Positions 25,169 to 33,761 of a DNA stretch of 64,000 nucleotides are shown in pieces. Each line of letters starts with the position of its first letter. Position 1 is the stretch's first letter. The notes under the pieces were generated by a model. That model saw nothing but the letters and a program-made list of their open reading frames with translations, had not been told where the DNA came from and searched no databases. Position numbers and translations under genes: made by a program. Source of the stretch: Hyphomonas adhaerens MHS-3 (lineage in GTDB: Bacteria > Pseudomonadota > Alphaproteobacteria > Caulobacterales > Hyphomonadaceae); contig NZ_ARYH01000001.1 in assembly GCF_000685235.1 (NCBI RefSeq), positions 2,108,001 through 2,172,000 of the forward strand, given 5' to 3'.

Positions 25169-26914
25169 ATGAAAGATATGGAAGATAGTAACACGCTAAC
25201 AAGGAAAACGTTTCTCATGGGGGCTGGAGCACTTCTTGGAACGACTCCTGCATGCGCATCTACTCCCGGTACGCAAGGGATCGGAGTTGCCCCTGGGCGG
25301 ATCCGACGGCAACGCCCGAATATTCTCCTTGTCATGTCTGACCAGCAGTTCGGCTTGCCTGATCTGCCAAGCAGCCTCGATCTGCCGGGGCATGAGGCCC
25401 TGCTGAAGACAGGCGCTTCCTTCACCAATTTCCACGTCCACTTGACGCCATGCGGACCTTCCCGATCAACCTTGTATACTGGGCGACACATTCAGCAGAC
25501 CAAGGTGATCGCCAATCCGAGTAATCCGCCATATCCGGAGCTGTCGCCTGATATAGCCACTGTAGGAACCTTTCTGAAGGCGCGCGGCTACCAGACGCGC
25601 TATAAGGGCAAGTGGCATCTCAGCCTGTTGGGGGACTCATCCGAGAAAGCGCTTATCTCGGCGTCAAAGAGTCGGGCGCTTGAGCCTTATGGTTTCTCGC
25701 AATTCAATGAGTATGGTGACCCGACGGGCTATACTTGGGGCGGGCTACGCTATGATCCCGGTATCGCTTCAGACGCGATCAGCATGATCGAAGACATGCG
25801 CGCTGATGCTGATGACGGGACCCCCTGGTTCCTGGCAGTCAACTTCGTGAACCCGCATGACATCATGTTCTATGACGCGACCGGCGAGCAGGAGCAAACG
25901 CGCCTGGCACAGGGCTTTATTAGTCCGCTCAAAGGTGACCCGGAAATTGGCCCGTACAGGGATTTTTTAGACGCTCCCTTGCCAGCGAGCCTGATGGGCG
26001 ACGATCTGTCGACCAAGCCCCAATCCCACCGCGACCAGCTTGTTGGGCTTGACTATATTTTTGGCGTGATGGAGCGGAAGGACGAGGAAGCCTGGCGTCG
26101 GTATCGCAATTATTATTTCAATTGTGTGCGCGACCTCGACAGGAGTGTCGACGTCCTGCTGCGAGGGCTCAAGGCTTCAGGTCAGGCTGACAATACAATT
26201 GTTGTCTTCTGTGCGGACCATGGAGAAATGGCTGGTGCGCATGGTTTGCGGCAAAAGTTGTCGACAATCTACAAGGAGAATCTTCGTGTACCATTCATTG
26301 TTCGCCATCCGGATGTGAATGGCGGCTTTGAAACGAAGGCGCTGGCCTCGGCGGTGGACCTTGTCCCGACACTTCTTTCGCTGGCGGGCAATGGAAAGAC
26401 CGGCGAGGATGATGCGGTCACGTTGCCGGGTCTGGATGTGTCTGGTGCAATCGGGTCGGCCTCGGGGCGGACCCGGCGGGACGAAGAAGGAATTCTGTTC
26501 AACAATGCCACTGTATATGGATGGGATAATGACTTCCTCAAACAGCAGCTCAATGCGTTCGCCAATCGGGATACCGAAACGCTCGACGCACTGCAGAAGA
26601 CCGGGCCTAGCCTGAAAAATCGGGTGCTGATCAGAGGTGTCCATGACGGGCGCTACAAGTTTGCGCGCTACTTTGCTCCGGCGCAGCATCACATTCCAGA
26701 CACTTGGGACGACCTGCTCCAATACAATGACCTTGAGCTTTATGACACGCTCAATGACCCTGATGAAATGGTCAATCTGGCCGCCGATCCCGGGTTGTAT
26801 AAGGGGGAAATTGAGCGCCTGAATGGCATGACGAATGCCCTGATCCGGCGCGAAGTGGGGGATGATACAGGGGCAGAATATCCTGGTCCGCCAGAGCGTT
26901 ACAACACGGTCTGA
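25169..26914 (+). CDS. Sulfatase-family hydrolase (formylglycine type), exported
   Basis: 581 residues. The N-terminus has a Tat-like signal (LTRKTFLMGAGALLG, ending near ACAS at residue 31) with Arg-Lys in place of Arg-Arg. Then come NILLVMSDQQFG (metal-binding Asp58) and the sulfatase signature TPCGPSRSTLYTGRH, with Cys95 as the residue converted to formylglycine. KWHLSLLGD, VFCADHGEMAGAHG and KLSTIYKENLRVPF give further metal and substrate sites. It would hydrolyse a sulfate (or phosphonate) ester in the periplasm. The ATG at 25169 lies just after the ghost operon, so it may have been the last gene of that pathway. An anaerobic or genetic formylglycine-generating enzyme is not in this window. 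Confidence 0.88.
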   Translation: MKDMEDSNTLTRKTFLMGAGALLGTTPACASTPGTQGIGVAPGRIRRQRPNILLVMSDQQFGLPDLPSSLDLPGHEALLKTGASFTNFHVHLTPCGPSRSTLYTGRHIQQTKVIANPSNPPYPELSPDIATVGTFLKARGYQTRYKGKWHLSLLGDSSEKALISASKSRALEPYGFSQFNEYGDPTGYTWGGLRYDPGIASDAISMIEDMRADADDGTPWFLAVNFVNPHDIMFYDATGEQEQTRLAQGFISPLKGDPEIGPYRDFLDAPLPASLMGDDLSTKPQSHRDQLVGLDYIFGVMERKDEEAWRRYRNYYFNCVRDLDRSVDVLLRGLKASGQADNTIVVFCADHGEMAGAHGLRQKLSTIYKENLRVPFIVRHPDVNGGFETKALASAVDLVPTLLSLAGNGKTGEDDAVTLPGLDVSGAIGSASGRTRRDEEGILFNNATVYGWDNDFLKQQLNAFANRDTETLDALQKTGPSLKNRVLIRGVHDGRYKFARYFAPAQHHIPDTWDDLLQYNDLELYDTLNDPDEMVNLAADPGLYKGEIERLNGMTNALIRREVGDDTGAEYPGPPERYNTV

Positions 26915-26943
26915 ACAAATTGGGTGGGGGAGTACGCTTGTAT

Positions 26944-26975
26944 CAGAGGCTTCATCATACGATATGAAGCCTCTG
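26944..26975. terminator. 12-bp stem hairpin between convergent sulfatase and TetR genes
   Basis: CAGAGGCTTCAT at 26944-26955 pairs perfectly with ATGAAGCCTCTG at 26964-26975, with an 8-base loop. Its place between two convergent stop codons suggests a bidirectional terminator. No T tract is present on either strand. Confidence 0.5.
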
Positions 26976-27034
26976 CGGCGAATGAAAATTCTGGGTGCAG
27001 ATCAACCGGAAGCTCAACATCCAAAGTCCGGAGC

Positions 27035-27676
27035 TCAGAGGTCGGCTTGTCTTGCGAGTTTGGCAGCTTCCGTCGCCCGAGCCTCTGGCGTACCAAGAGC
27101 CAGCAAAATGCTCTTTGCCACATGATAAGCGTGATCAGGTCCTGTTCGGCCGGCCAGCGTTGAGTGCATCGCCTGGGTGACAGTGCCGACCATAATATTA
27201 ATCGCGACCTCGTCGTCCTCTAACGTGAACAGACCCTGATCGCGTCCAGCTTGCATATCGCGGGCAATATTCGCTCCGGTTGACGCTCCAACTGGATGAG
27301 GAAAGTTCATGGCGGCGATACTCAAAATGACCCGCGCCCAGACAGGGTCGGCTTTCGTGCGATTTAGGAAACTGCCAAACGTCCAGGCTAGGCGTTCAGG
27401 CGTACCGCTAATTTCTTCCGTGTAGCTATCGATCTGATCATTCAACTGGTCGACTAACTCGCTAGCCACAGCCTTCAAAAGATCTTCCTTGGTTTCGAAA
27501 TAATTATAGAAGGTGCCACGAGAAACGCCTGCCTCGCTAAAAACCTCAGCGTTTGTTGCAGCCTCTAAACCTTTCTCAGCAAAAACGCGCATTGCGGCGT
27601 CGACGAGAATAGCGCGTGTCTTTCGACGCTTTCTCCGACCGATCTCGGCTCTTTCCATGATTGTATGAGAGTTCAT
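27035..27676 (-). CDS. TetR/AcrR-family transcriptional regulator
   Basis: 213 residues. The helix-turn-helix domain is RAILVDAAMRVFAEKG, then NAEVFSEAGVSRGTFYNYFETKEDLL (recognition helix SRGTFYNYF), followed by an effector domain. It is transcribed divergently from the TonB receptor at 27808. The spacer contains the perfect inverted repeat TTGGATTACGAATCCAA at 27751-27767, so it very probably represses the receptor and its catabolic operon. The stop is convergent to the sulfatase. Confidence 0.9.
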   Translation of the reverse strand: MNSHTIMERAEIGRRKRRKTRAILVDAAMRVFAEKGLEAATNAEVFSEAGVSRGTFYNYFETKEDLLKAVASELVDQLNDQIDSYTEEISGTPERLAWTFGSFLNRTKADPVWARVILSIAAMNFPHPVGASTGANIARDMQAGRDQGLFTLEDDEVAINIMVGTVTQAMHSTLAGRTGPDHAYHVAKSILLALGTPEARATEAAKLARQADL

Positions 27677-27750
27677 TCTGCTGACTTCGATTGCCTTCCA
27701 AGGACCCTAAACCAGATACCGCAAATCATCAAATTGACTCTTACTCCAAT

Positions 27751-27767
27751 TTGGATTACGAATCCAA
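27751..27767. promoter_or_regulatory. Perfect inverted-repeat operator TTGGATT-N3-AATCCAA
   Basis: Seven-base arms separated by ACG, 41 bases before the TTG start of the TonB receptor. Related half-sites flank it: TCCAATTTGGA overlapping its left side at 27745 and ATTGGAT at 27780-27786. The cluster lies in the divergent spacer with a TetR gene. Confidence 0.65.
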
Positions 27768-27807
27768 TTCAAATCCGGCATTGGATAGCTGGGACAGGGA
27801 GGAAGTC

Positions 27808-30150
27808 TTGAAGAAAAATATATGGTCACTCACGTCTACAATTGCCTTGCTGTTGGGGGGCGTGGCGATTGCCGGTGGGGCTGCCTCCGCTCAGAATGCT
27901 GATGCAGACAGAGCAGACACGGAAGTCCGGCAACTCGATACCGTAACGGTGACTGCTCAGAAGCGAGAGCAAAGCGCTCAGGACGTTCCCGTTTCGATTA
28001 CCGCAGTTTCGGGCGAGCAGATCGTGGAGGCTGGAGCTGGCAATTTGGAAGACCTCAAAGGCTATCTTCCGAACGTGGAAATCGTCGACTCGCCGGGAAG
28101 GAACCGCGTCGTGATCCGGGGATTAGGCAGCGGAGCGGGAAATATCGCGTTTGAGCAATCTGTTGGTATGTACATCGATGGGATCTATGCTTCGCGGGCT
28201 GCTCTTTTCCAGGCTCCGTTCCTGGATATGGAACGTGTTGAAGTTCTGAAGGGCCCCCAGGGGGTGCTGTTTGGAAAGAACAGCATTGCTGGTGCTGTAA
28301 GTGTTATCACCAACAAGCCAACGTCTGAATTTGAGGCGGAAATCTCGGGCTCCTACGAATTTGAACACGAGAGCTATGAGGTGACTGGAATCCTTTCCGG
28401 GCAAATTGCGGAGGGTCTCTACGGGAGAATTGCTGCGAAAACCTCTGATGAGGGCGCGTTCATGGACAACCCGGTCCTCGGGCGCGACGTACCAGAACTA
28501 AATACAAACGTCGTACGCGGCACGCTTGTCTGGGACGCTAGTCCCGACACGGAACTCATGCTCAAAGTCGAAGGCAGCAAGTTCAATAATGATGGTTCGT
28601 CTTGGCAGCTTTTCGCTGATTACTCGCCTGGAACACTTCCCTATATTGCGGAAAACGACCCAGCATCCCTCCCGCCCGGTTTGTTCGCGCCAATCTACTT
28701 CGGTTCGCGCGCACTTGGCGAAGATTTCATCTTGGACAACACCTCATTCATCAATGAAGAAGAGGCGACAGAGCAGGAATCTTTTACAACCACCTTTCAG
28801 GCAAAACATGATTTCGGTTCGAATGAACTGACTTACCTGTTCGGCTATGGTGAATTTGATCGGAGTCAATTTACTGATCAGGATTTTTCGGCGGCTCAGG
28901 TTCTGAGTCTCGACCGTGGAGAGGACTTTAATCAGTTTTCTCACGAGCTAAGGCTGGCCTCTACCGGTGGTGGGCCATTGGACTACCTTGTCGGACTTTA
29001 CTATCTGGACCGGGAATTCACCCTCACAACGTACCAGAATCTCTTGGGAAACCTTCCGCCGGCAGCGGCCTTCAGCCTAGGTGGTAGTTATACGGAGAAT
29101 ACAAGCTCATTATCTGCATTTGGTCAGGTGACATGGCATGTGAGTGATGTGTTGCGCCTTACCGGAGGGCTGCGCTACTCTGAGGAAGACAAGGATGCGT
29201 CCAAGGAAAATTCCACATATGAGTTTGGGTCAACGAGTGTCCTAAAACCTCAGCCCACAAATCCTGCGCGTCCGAACTATTCTATTGATGACAGCCGTAG
29301 CGAGAGCGGTATCGATCCGGCAATCAGTGTTCAATGGGATGTCGGTCCCAGCGCTATGCTTTATGCCAGCTGGACACGCGCTAGCAAGGCAGGCGGGTTC
29401 AACTCTCAGGATGTGACGGGAACCCTGGAGAATTTTAGCTATGATGAGGAAACCGCCGAAGCGTGGGAACTTGGTGTAAAGGCCGAACTTCTTGATCGTC
29501 GACTAAGGACGAATGCATCGATCTTCCGGACAAAATTCGATGACCTGCAGGTTGGTGCATTTGATCCTAGAATTAGCGCTTTCGCTGTGACGAATGCCTC
29601 CAAGGCGATTTCTCAGGGTGCTGAACTTGAAGTGCTGTTCGCGCTGTCGGATTCAATCACGATTGGTAGTAATATTGCCTATCTTGATGCGGAATATGAG
29701 GATTTCGTTGTCAGCTGCCCTGACAATCCCGTAGCGGCAGCCAGGCTCGATTGCTTTATTGGCGGCACGCCTGCCCGTCCGCTTGTGGATCTTGAGGGTG
29801 TCACGTTGGAGAACGCGCCGGAGATTACGTCGTCGTCGTTCATCGAATACAACCAATTGGTTGGAAATTCCTTTGAATTTACAACTAAGCTCGATGCCAG
29901 TTTCAAAGACGAAACGACACTAAATTTCTCACAGGACTACAATCTTATGTCAGAGCCTGTCTGGAAGCTTAATCTGCGTGTGGCGCTTGCGAATTTGGAC
30001 AATGGCTGGGAAGTGGCCGCTTCGGCTTACAATCTCACGGACGAACAGCCGATAACGTTCGCCGGGCAGGCATTCTCACAGCCTGGTGTATATTGGGCGA
30101 CAAGGGACAGAGGGCGCGAGGTGCGGGTGTCGGCCAGGTACAGGTTTTAG
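27808..30150 (+). CDS. TonB-dependent outer-membrane receptor (TTG start)
   Basis: 780 residues. The TTG at 27808 follows GGGAGGAAG and opens a normal signal peptide (KKNIWSLTSTIALLLGG, cleaved after GAASA at about residue 28); the open frame upstream crosses the operator and is not coding. A TonB-box-like DTVTVTAQKREQSAQDVP, plug motifs VVIRGLGSGAG and VEVLKGPQGVLFGKNSIAG, and a C-terminal WATRDRGREVRVSARYRF barrel strand follow. It is the first gene of an uptake and catabolism unit with the FAH, deacetylase-like, hydrolase, VOC and oxidoreductase genes. The 215-base gap after it shows no gene. Confidence 0.92.
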   Translation: MKKNIWSLTSTIALLLGGVAIAGGAASAQNADADRADTEVRQLDTVTVTAQKREQSAQDVPVSITAVSGEQIVEAGAGNLEDLKGYLPNVEIVDSPGRNRVVIRGLGSGAGNIAFEQSVGMYIDGIYASRAALFQAPFLDMERVEVLKGPQGVLFGKNSIAGAVSVITNKPTSEFEAEISGSYEFEHESYEVTGILSGQIAEGLYGRIAAKTSDEGAFMDNPVLGRDVPELNTNVVRGTLVWDASPDTELMLKVEGSKFNNDGSSWQLFADYSPGTLPYIAENDPASLPPGLFAPIYFGSRALGEDFILDNTSFINEEEATEQESFTTTFQAKHDFGSNELTYLFGYGEFDRSQFTDQDFSAAQVLSLDRGEDFNQFSHELRLASTGGGPLDYLVGLYYLDREFTLTTYQNLLGNLPPAAAFSLGGSYTENTSSLSAFGQVTWHVSDVLRLTGGLRYSEEDKDASKENSTYEFGSTSVLKPQPTNPARPNYSIDDSRSESGIDPAISVQWDVGPSAMLYASWTRASKAGGFNSQDVTGTLENFSYDEETAEAWELGVKAELLDRRLRTNASIFRTKFDDLQVGAFDPRISAFAVTNASKAISQGAELEVLFALSDSITIGSNIAYLDAEYEDFVVSCPDNPVAAARLDCFIGGTPARPLVDLEGVTLENAPEITSSSFIEYNQLVGNSFEFTTKLDASFKDETTLNFSQDYNLMSEPVWKLNLRVALANLDNGWEVAASAYNLTDEQPITFAGQAFSQPGVYWATRDRGREVRVSARYRF

Positions 30151-30365
30151 CTGTGGTGTATTTGAGAACTGCCGGGCTTAAGCGTCAACATGGCGTGGCC
30201 GGCCCGGCGAACTCGATACCAGAGAAGCAATGTATTCCTCCCAACGTTGCTTCGCCAGAACTGGGGGAACACGGACGGGATGCCGTTGAGTGTTCTCCGC
30301 TTTTATTCAGAAGAAGCGAACCCATGCCAGCTCAGAAAATGACGTTGCAGTCACAGGACTAACTT

Positions 30366-31226
30366 ATGAAGCTTGCGACCATCAATAATTGCACACATCT
30401 GATCACCGAAGCTGGAGGCGTCGATATTGCGCGCGCCTCTGGTGGGCGGTTCTCAGCAGACATGAAACCGCTGCTCGCCCAGTTAAGCGATTTGCGCGCT
30501 TGGGCTGACGACGCAGACTTTGTGTTTGACCCAAGTCTAGCCGAGGCGCGCTTACTGGAAGACCTTAGCGTGCTCGAAGCGCCCATCAGCAATCCAGATC
30601 AGTTATTTGCAATCGGCTTAAACTACCGCGCCCATAGCGAGGAGACCGGGTTGGACGTTCCGGACGAACCGATGGTCTTCACCAAATTCGCATCATCGAT
30701 CGGAAAGCCGAGCGCAGATGTTGTTTTGCCGACTTTGACGTGTGACTGGGAAGTGGAACTCGTCGCCGTGATCGGCAAAGGCGGGCGAAACATCCCGGAA
30801 GCGGAAGCGCTCGAACATATTGCGGGTTATTGTGTGGGGCAGGACGTCTCTGAACGCACACTGCAATTCGCAAATACTCCGGCGCAATTCAGTTTGGCGA
30901 AGAGCTACCCGAATTTCGCTCCGATAGGTCCCTGGATTACGACGACAGACGAAGTGTCAGTGGACCAGCTGAAGATCGGGTGCCATCACCAAACCGCGAC
31001 ATTGCAAGACGGAAACACCGCGCAAATGATTTTCAGCGTCGCGGCGCTTGTCAGTTATTTATCCAAAGTGTGCGAACTAAGAACAGGCGATCTTATCTTT
31101 ACTGGGACGCCTGAAGGCGTTGGTCTGGGCGATAAGCCACCAAGGTACATTGAGCCGGGCTGGGTGATTGAGTCTGAAATCGAAGGTCTCGGTCGGATGT
31201 CGAACCGTTTTGAGGTGGCGTCGTGA
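30366..31226 (+). CDS. FAH-family hydrolase/decarboxylase
   Basis: A 286-residue fumarylacetoacetate-hydrolase-fold enzyme. LFAIGLNYRAHSEETG starts the catalytic domain at about residue 80. DWEVELVAVIGKGGRNI gives the two Glu metal ligands near residues 121 and 123, VGQDVSERTLQ carries the third acidic region, and FTGTPEGVGLGDKPP is the C-terminal signature. It should bind Mg or Mn and split or decarboxylate a 2,4-dioxo acid formed after ring cleavage. The stop overlaps the GTG start of the deacetylase-like gene by four bases, so translation is coupled. Confidence 0.87.
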   Translation: MKLATINNCTHLITEAGGVDIARASGGRFSADMKPLLAQLSDLRAWADDADFVFDPSLAEARLLEDLSVLEAPISNPDQLFAIGLNYRAHSEETGLDVPDEPMVFTKFASSIGKPSADVVLPTLTCDWEVELVAVIGKGGRNIPEAEALEHIAGYCVGQDVSERTLQFANTPAQFSLAKSYPNFAPIGPWITTTDEVSVDQLKIGCHHQTATLQDGNTAQMIFSVAALVSYLSKVCELRTGDLIFTGTPEGVGLGDKPPRYIEPGWVIESEIEGLGRMSNRFEVAS

Positions 31227-32074
31227 CCGAACCCTCTGCGCATATCATCAGTTTGACCTTTGACAATTTTGGCGAGGCGTTTGATCTGCAGAATGATCGG
31301 CATCCAGATGGAATCCCCTTGGGCATGCATGCGTCTGCGAGAGTGCTGCCTGAAATCTTGGACCATCTTGAGGAGGTGGGACTCAAGGCGACGTTCTTTG
31401 TCGAAGGCTGGAATGCGGAACACTATAGTGGCTCGCTCGCTGCGATAGCGGAGCGAGGACATGAAGTTTCCCTTCACGGATGGCGGCACGAACATTGGTC
31501 AAACCAATCCGAGAGCGATCGACGATTCATTCTCGAAAGATGCATTGCGGCCTTTGAGGCAATTGGTTTGACGCCGTCAGGGTTGCGACCACCTGGCGGA
31601 GTGAGCACTCCCGATACCACAAATTTGCTGAAAGAGTTCGGACTGGTCTACCAGTCACCACTCGGAGACACCGTCAATGTCAGCCCGGAAATTGTCACGC
31701 TTCCATTTTTGTGGCCGCATGTTGATGCGCTTTATTTCGAGCCACTGCTTGCAAATGGGCGCGCGCGACTTTTGGGGCATCCGGATGTCGCAGATGTGTC
31801 TGTATGGGAGTCCGCGCTTACGTCGCTTCTCCATTCTGACACCAGCGCAGCTTCGTATCGCGCAGTGATCTTTCATCCTTACTTGCTCGCGTCTGACCCA
31901 TACCAGATGCAGATCTTCAAAACTTTCACCGAATGTCTGTCTGACTGGACTCATGGGTCATGGCTGCCGTGCCGCGCCGTGGCGGACTTTGCGCGTACCA
32001 ATCCGCAATGGGTGTCCGACCTGCGCTATTCGCAAAAGACGCCTGACCGCGCCGACCTTCTCTCAGCCTTTTAA
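31223..32074 (+). CDS. Polysaccharide-deacetylase-fold (NodB-like) hydrolase
   Basis: 283 residues from the GTG at 31223. Motif 1 reads LTFDNFGEA, with Asn where deacetylases have the second Asp. Motif 2 is SLHGWRHEHW with two His that can bind zinc, and motif 3 is GLRPPGGV. This pattern is closer to PuuE/cyclic-imidase-like members that act on small amides than to cell-wall deacetylases, and no signal peptide is present. Position between an FAH enzyme and an alpha/beta hydrolase suggests hydrolysis of a C-N or ester bond of the imported substrate. Confidence 0.75.
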   Translation: MTEPSAHIISLTFDNFGEAFDLQNDRHPDGIPLGMHASARVLPEILDHLEEVGLKATFFVEGWNAEHYSGSLAAIAERGHEVSLHGWRHEHWSNQSESDRRFILERCIAAFEAIGLTPSGLRPPGGVSTPDTTNLLKEFGLVYQSPLGDTVNVSPEIVTLPFLWPHVDALYFEPLLANGRARLLGHPDVADVSVWESALTSLLHSDTSAASYRAVIFHPYLLASDPYQMQIFKTFTECLSDWTHGSWLPCRAVADFARTNPQWVSDLRYSQKTPDRADLLSAF

Positions 32075-32091
32075 ATCCCCAGGAGCCGATC

Positions 32092-32913
32092 ATGCGTCTT
32101 GAAACCCATATCCTCAATGAATTGCACAGTTTCAGATATTGTGGCGAGGACGCCAAATATGCGCTGGTCATCTCCCATGGCATCGGTGGGCACGGCGGCA
32201 TCTACGATGATTTCTGCGAGCACCACGCCGCCAAAGGCGTCGATATCTGGACCTATGATGCGCCAGGACACGGACGCTCGACCACCAATCGCCCGAAAGG
32301 ACAATGGCGGTTTTCTGAATGGGCGCAGGCCAGCATGGATTATGCGAGCTATGTCAAAAACCTGACCGGCTTGCCTGTCTTTACAATGGGGTCGAGTCTG
32401 GGTGTCGGCGCCGCCATCTCCGCGATCAGCCATGAGGATGTTGCCGGCTCGGTTTTGATGGGCTCAATCATTGTGCCAGGTCATCCGATATTCAATGAAG
32501 TCGGCAAACCATTTCGCACAGATGGCTGGTCTGAAGGCGTGAAACTGCTTCGGGGCGCGGGCGTCCTGGACATTCGCCGTTTTTTCAATTTCGACGTGGA
32601 TTATGGCTACAAAGGTGCCCAGGCGCAGAAGGAATTGGATCCGTATAATACGTGGGCTTATGACTTAGAAAGCTGGGCAAGTCTGTGGCAATATGAGCCG
32701 CCCAAGCCGCTTTCTGAAAACGATAAACCGATCCTGTACACGGTCGGCGATAGCGACCCGACTTTCCCGGTCGATCTCGTCCGATCTGTCGCCGAAAGCA
32801 TCGGCGGGCCTGTAGATTTCGTGCCATTCGAAAATGCGGGTCACCAGCTGATGCTCTTCCAGACTGAAAAGTTCTCAACCACCGTCCACGATTGGGCGCT
32901 GAAGCAAATTTAA
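32092..32913 (+). CDS. Alpha/beta-hydrolase (monoacylglycerol-lipase-like)
   Basis: 273 residues. The oxyanion segment SHGIGGHGGIYDDF is at 29-42, the YDAPGHGRST turn at 55-64, the nucleophile elbow TMGSSLGVG places Ser102, the acid is probably Asp in GDSDPTFPV, and the base is His in NAGHQLML. There is no signal peptide, so it is cytoplasmic. AGGAG lies just before the ATG. It could open an ester or a C-C bond of a ring-fission product; substrate not readable. It lies 17 bases after the deacetylase-like gene. Confidence 0.85.
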   Translation: MRLETHILNELHSFRYCGEDAKYALVISHGIGGHGGIYDDFCEHHAAKGVDIWTYDAPGHGRSTTNRPKGQWRFSEWAQASMDYASYVKNLTGLPVFTMGSSLGVGAAISAISHEDVAGSVLMGSIIVPGHPIFNEVGKPFRTDGWSEGVKLLRGAGVLDIRRFFNFDVDYGYKGAQAQKELDPYNTWAYDLESWASLWQYEPPKPLSENDKPILYTVGDSDPTFPVDLVRSVAESIGGPVDFVPFENAGHQLMLFQTEKFSTTVHDWALKQI

Positions 32914-32940
32914 TCCGCAACGCCAACTTAGGAGGCCGTT

Positions 32941-33651
32941 ATGTCTGCCAACATTAGAGCCAATGGAATTAATCACCTGGCGCTTTCAACAAACAGTATG
33001 AAGGAGCAGATCGAGTTCTTTTCTGATGTGCTGGGGATGGAACTGATTGCGCTTTACTGGATGCATGGCACCGAAGGTTGCTGGCATGGCTTCCTCCGCT
33101 TGAACGATAAAAGCGCGCTGGCTTTTGTCTTCAATCCAGCAAATGCTGACGCTCAAACGCTATATGGTGTCACGCAACCGGGACATATGACGGGATCGTC
33201 TGCACCAGGCACCATGCAGCATGTGGCGCTAAACGTAGATGGGATGGAGGCACTGCTGAACATGCGTGACCGTATTCGGTCGCGGGGCGTGAATGTGACG
33301 GGCCCAATCAATCACGGCTTTGCCAACAGCATTTATTTCCAGGGGCCGGAAGACATCAGTCTTGAAGTCTGCACTTTTGAAGAATGTGAGACGCCGGTTG
33401 GACCAAAAGATTGGATAGATCCTGAAGTCGTGGAAATTGCCGGCATCTCTCAGGAAGAACTCGGGCGATACATCAAGCCTGCGGAATACGCCGGTAAAGC
33501 AGGCGCCGTCGAGCAACCCCCCTTCAATCCGAATGGGTACAATCCGAAAATGCCGGAAGAAATGCTGAAGGGCATACTTGCAATGCCAGACGAGCAGGTC
33601 ACGCAAATGCTCAGCGAACCGACGCCACCGTCTCAGATGCACAAGACCTAA
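32941..33651 (+). CDS. VOC-family (glyoxalase/extradiol dioxygenase-like) protein
   Basis: 236 residues with one pair of VOC modules. The probable metal ligands are His12 (GINHLALS), His94 (MQHVALNVD) and Glu142 (ISLEVCTFE). Residues 160-236 form a non-VOC tail ending in a short acidic stretch. An AGGAGG precedes the ATG. Family members include single-ring extradiol dioxygenases, lyases and isomerases; the neighbouring FAH gene favours ring cleavage. The full set in this operon matches a ring-opening route. Confidence 0.8.
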   Translation: MSANIRANGINHLALSTNSMKEQIEFFSDVLGMELIALYWMHGTEGCWHGFLRLNDKSALAFVFNPANADAQTLYGVTQPGHMTGSSAPGTMQHVALNVDGMEALLNMRDRIRSRGVNVTGPINHGFANSIYFQGPEDISLEVCTFEECETPVGPKDWIDPEVVEIAGISQEELGRYIKPAEYAGKAGAVEQPPFNPNGYNPKMPEEMLKGILAMPDEQVTQMLSEPTPPSQMHKT

Positions 33652-33761
33652 AGCCGAAATACCAAACAAGGTACAAACCCCATTTTATACTAGGGATAAT
33701 TTCAATACCCGGCCTTCCCGTGCAGGGCGAGGCCAGGTCGAATGTGCGCAGGGAGCCGAAT

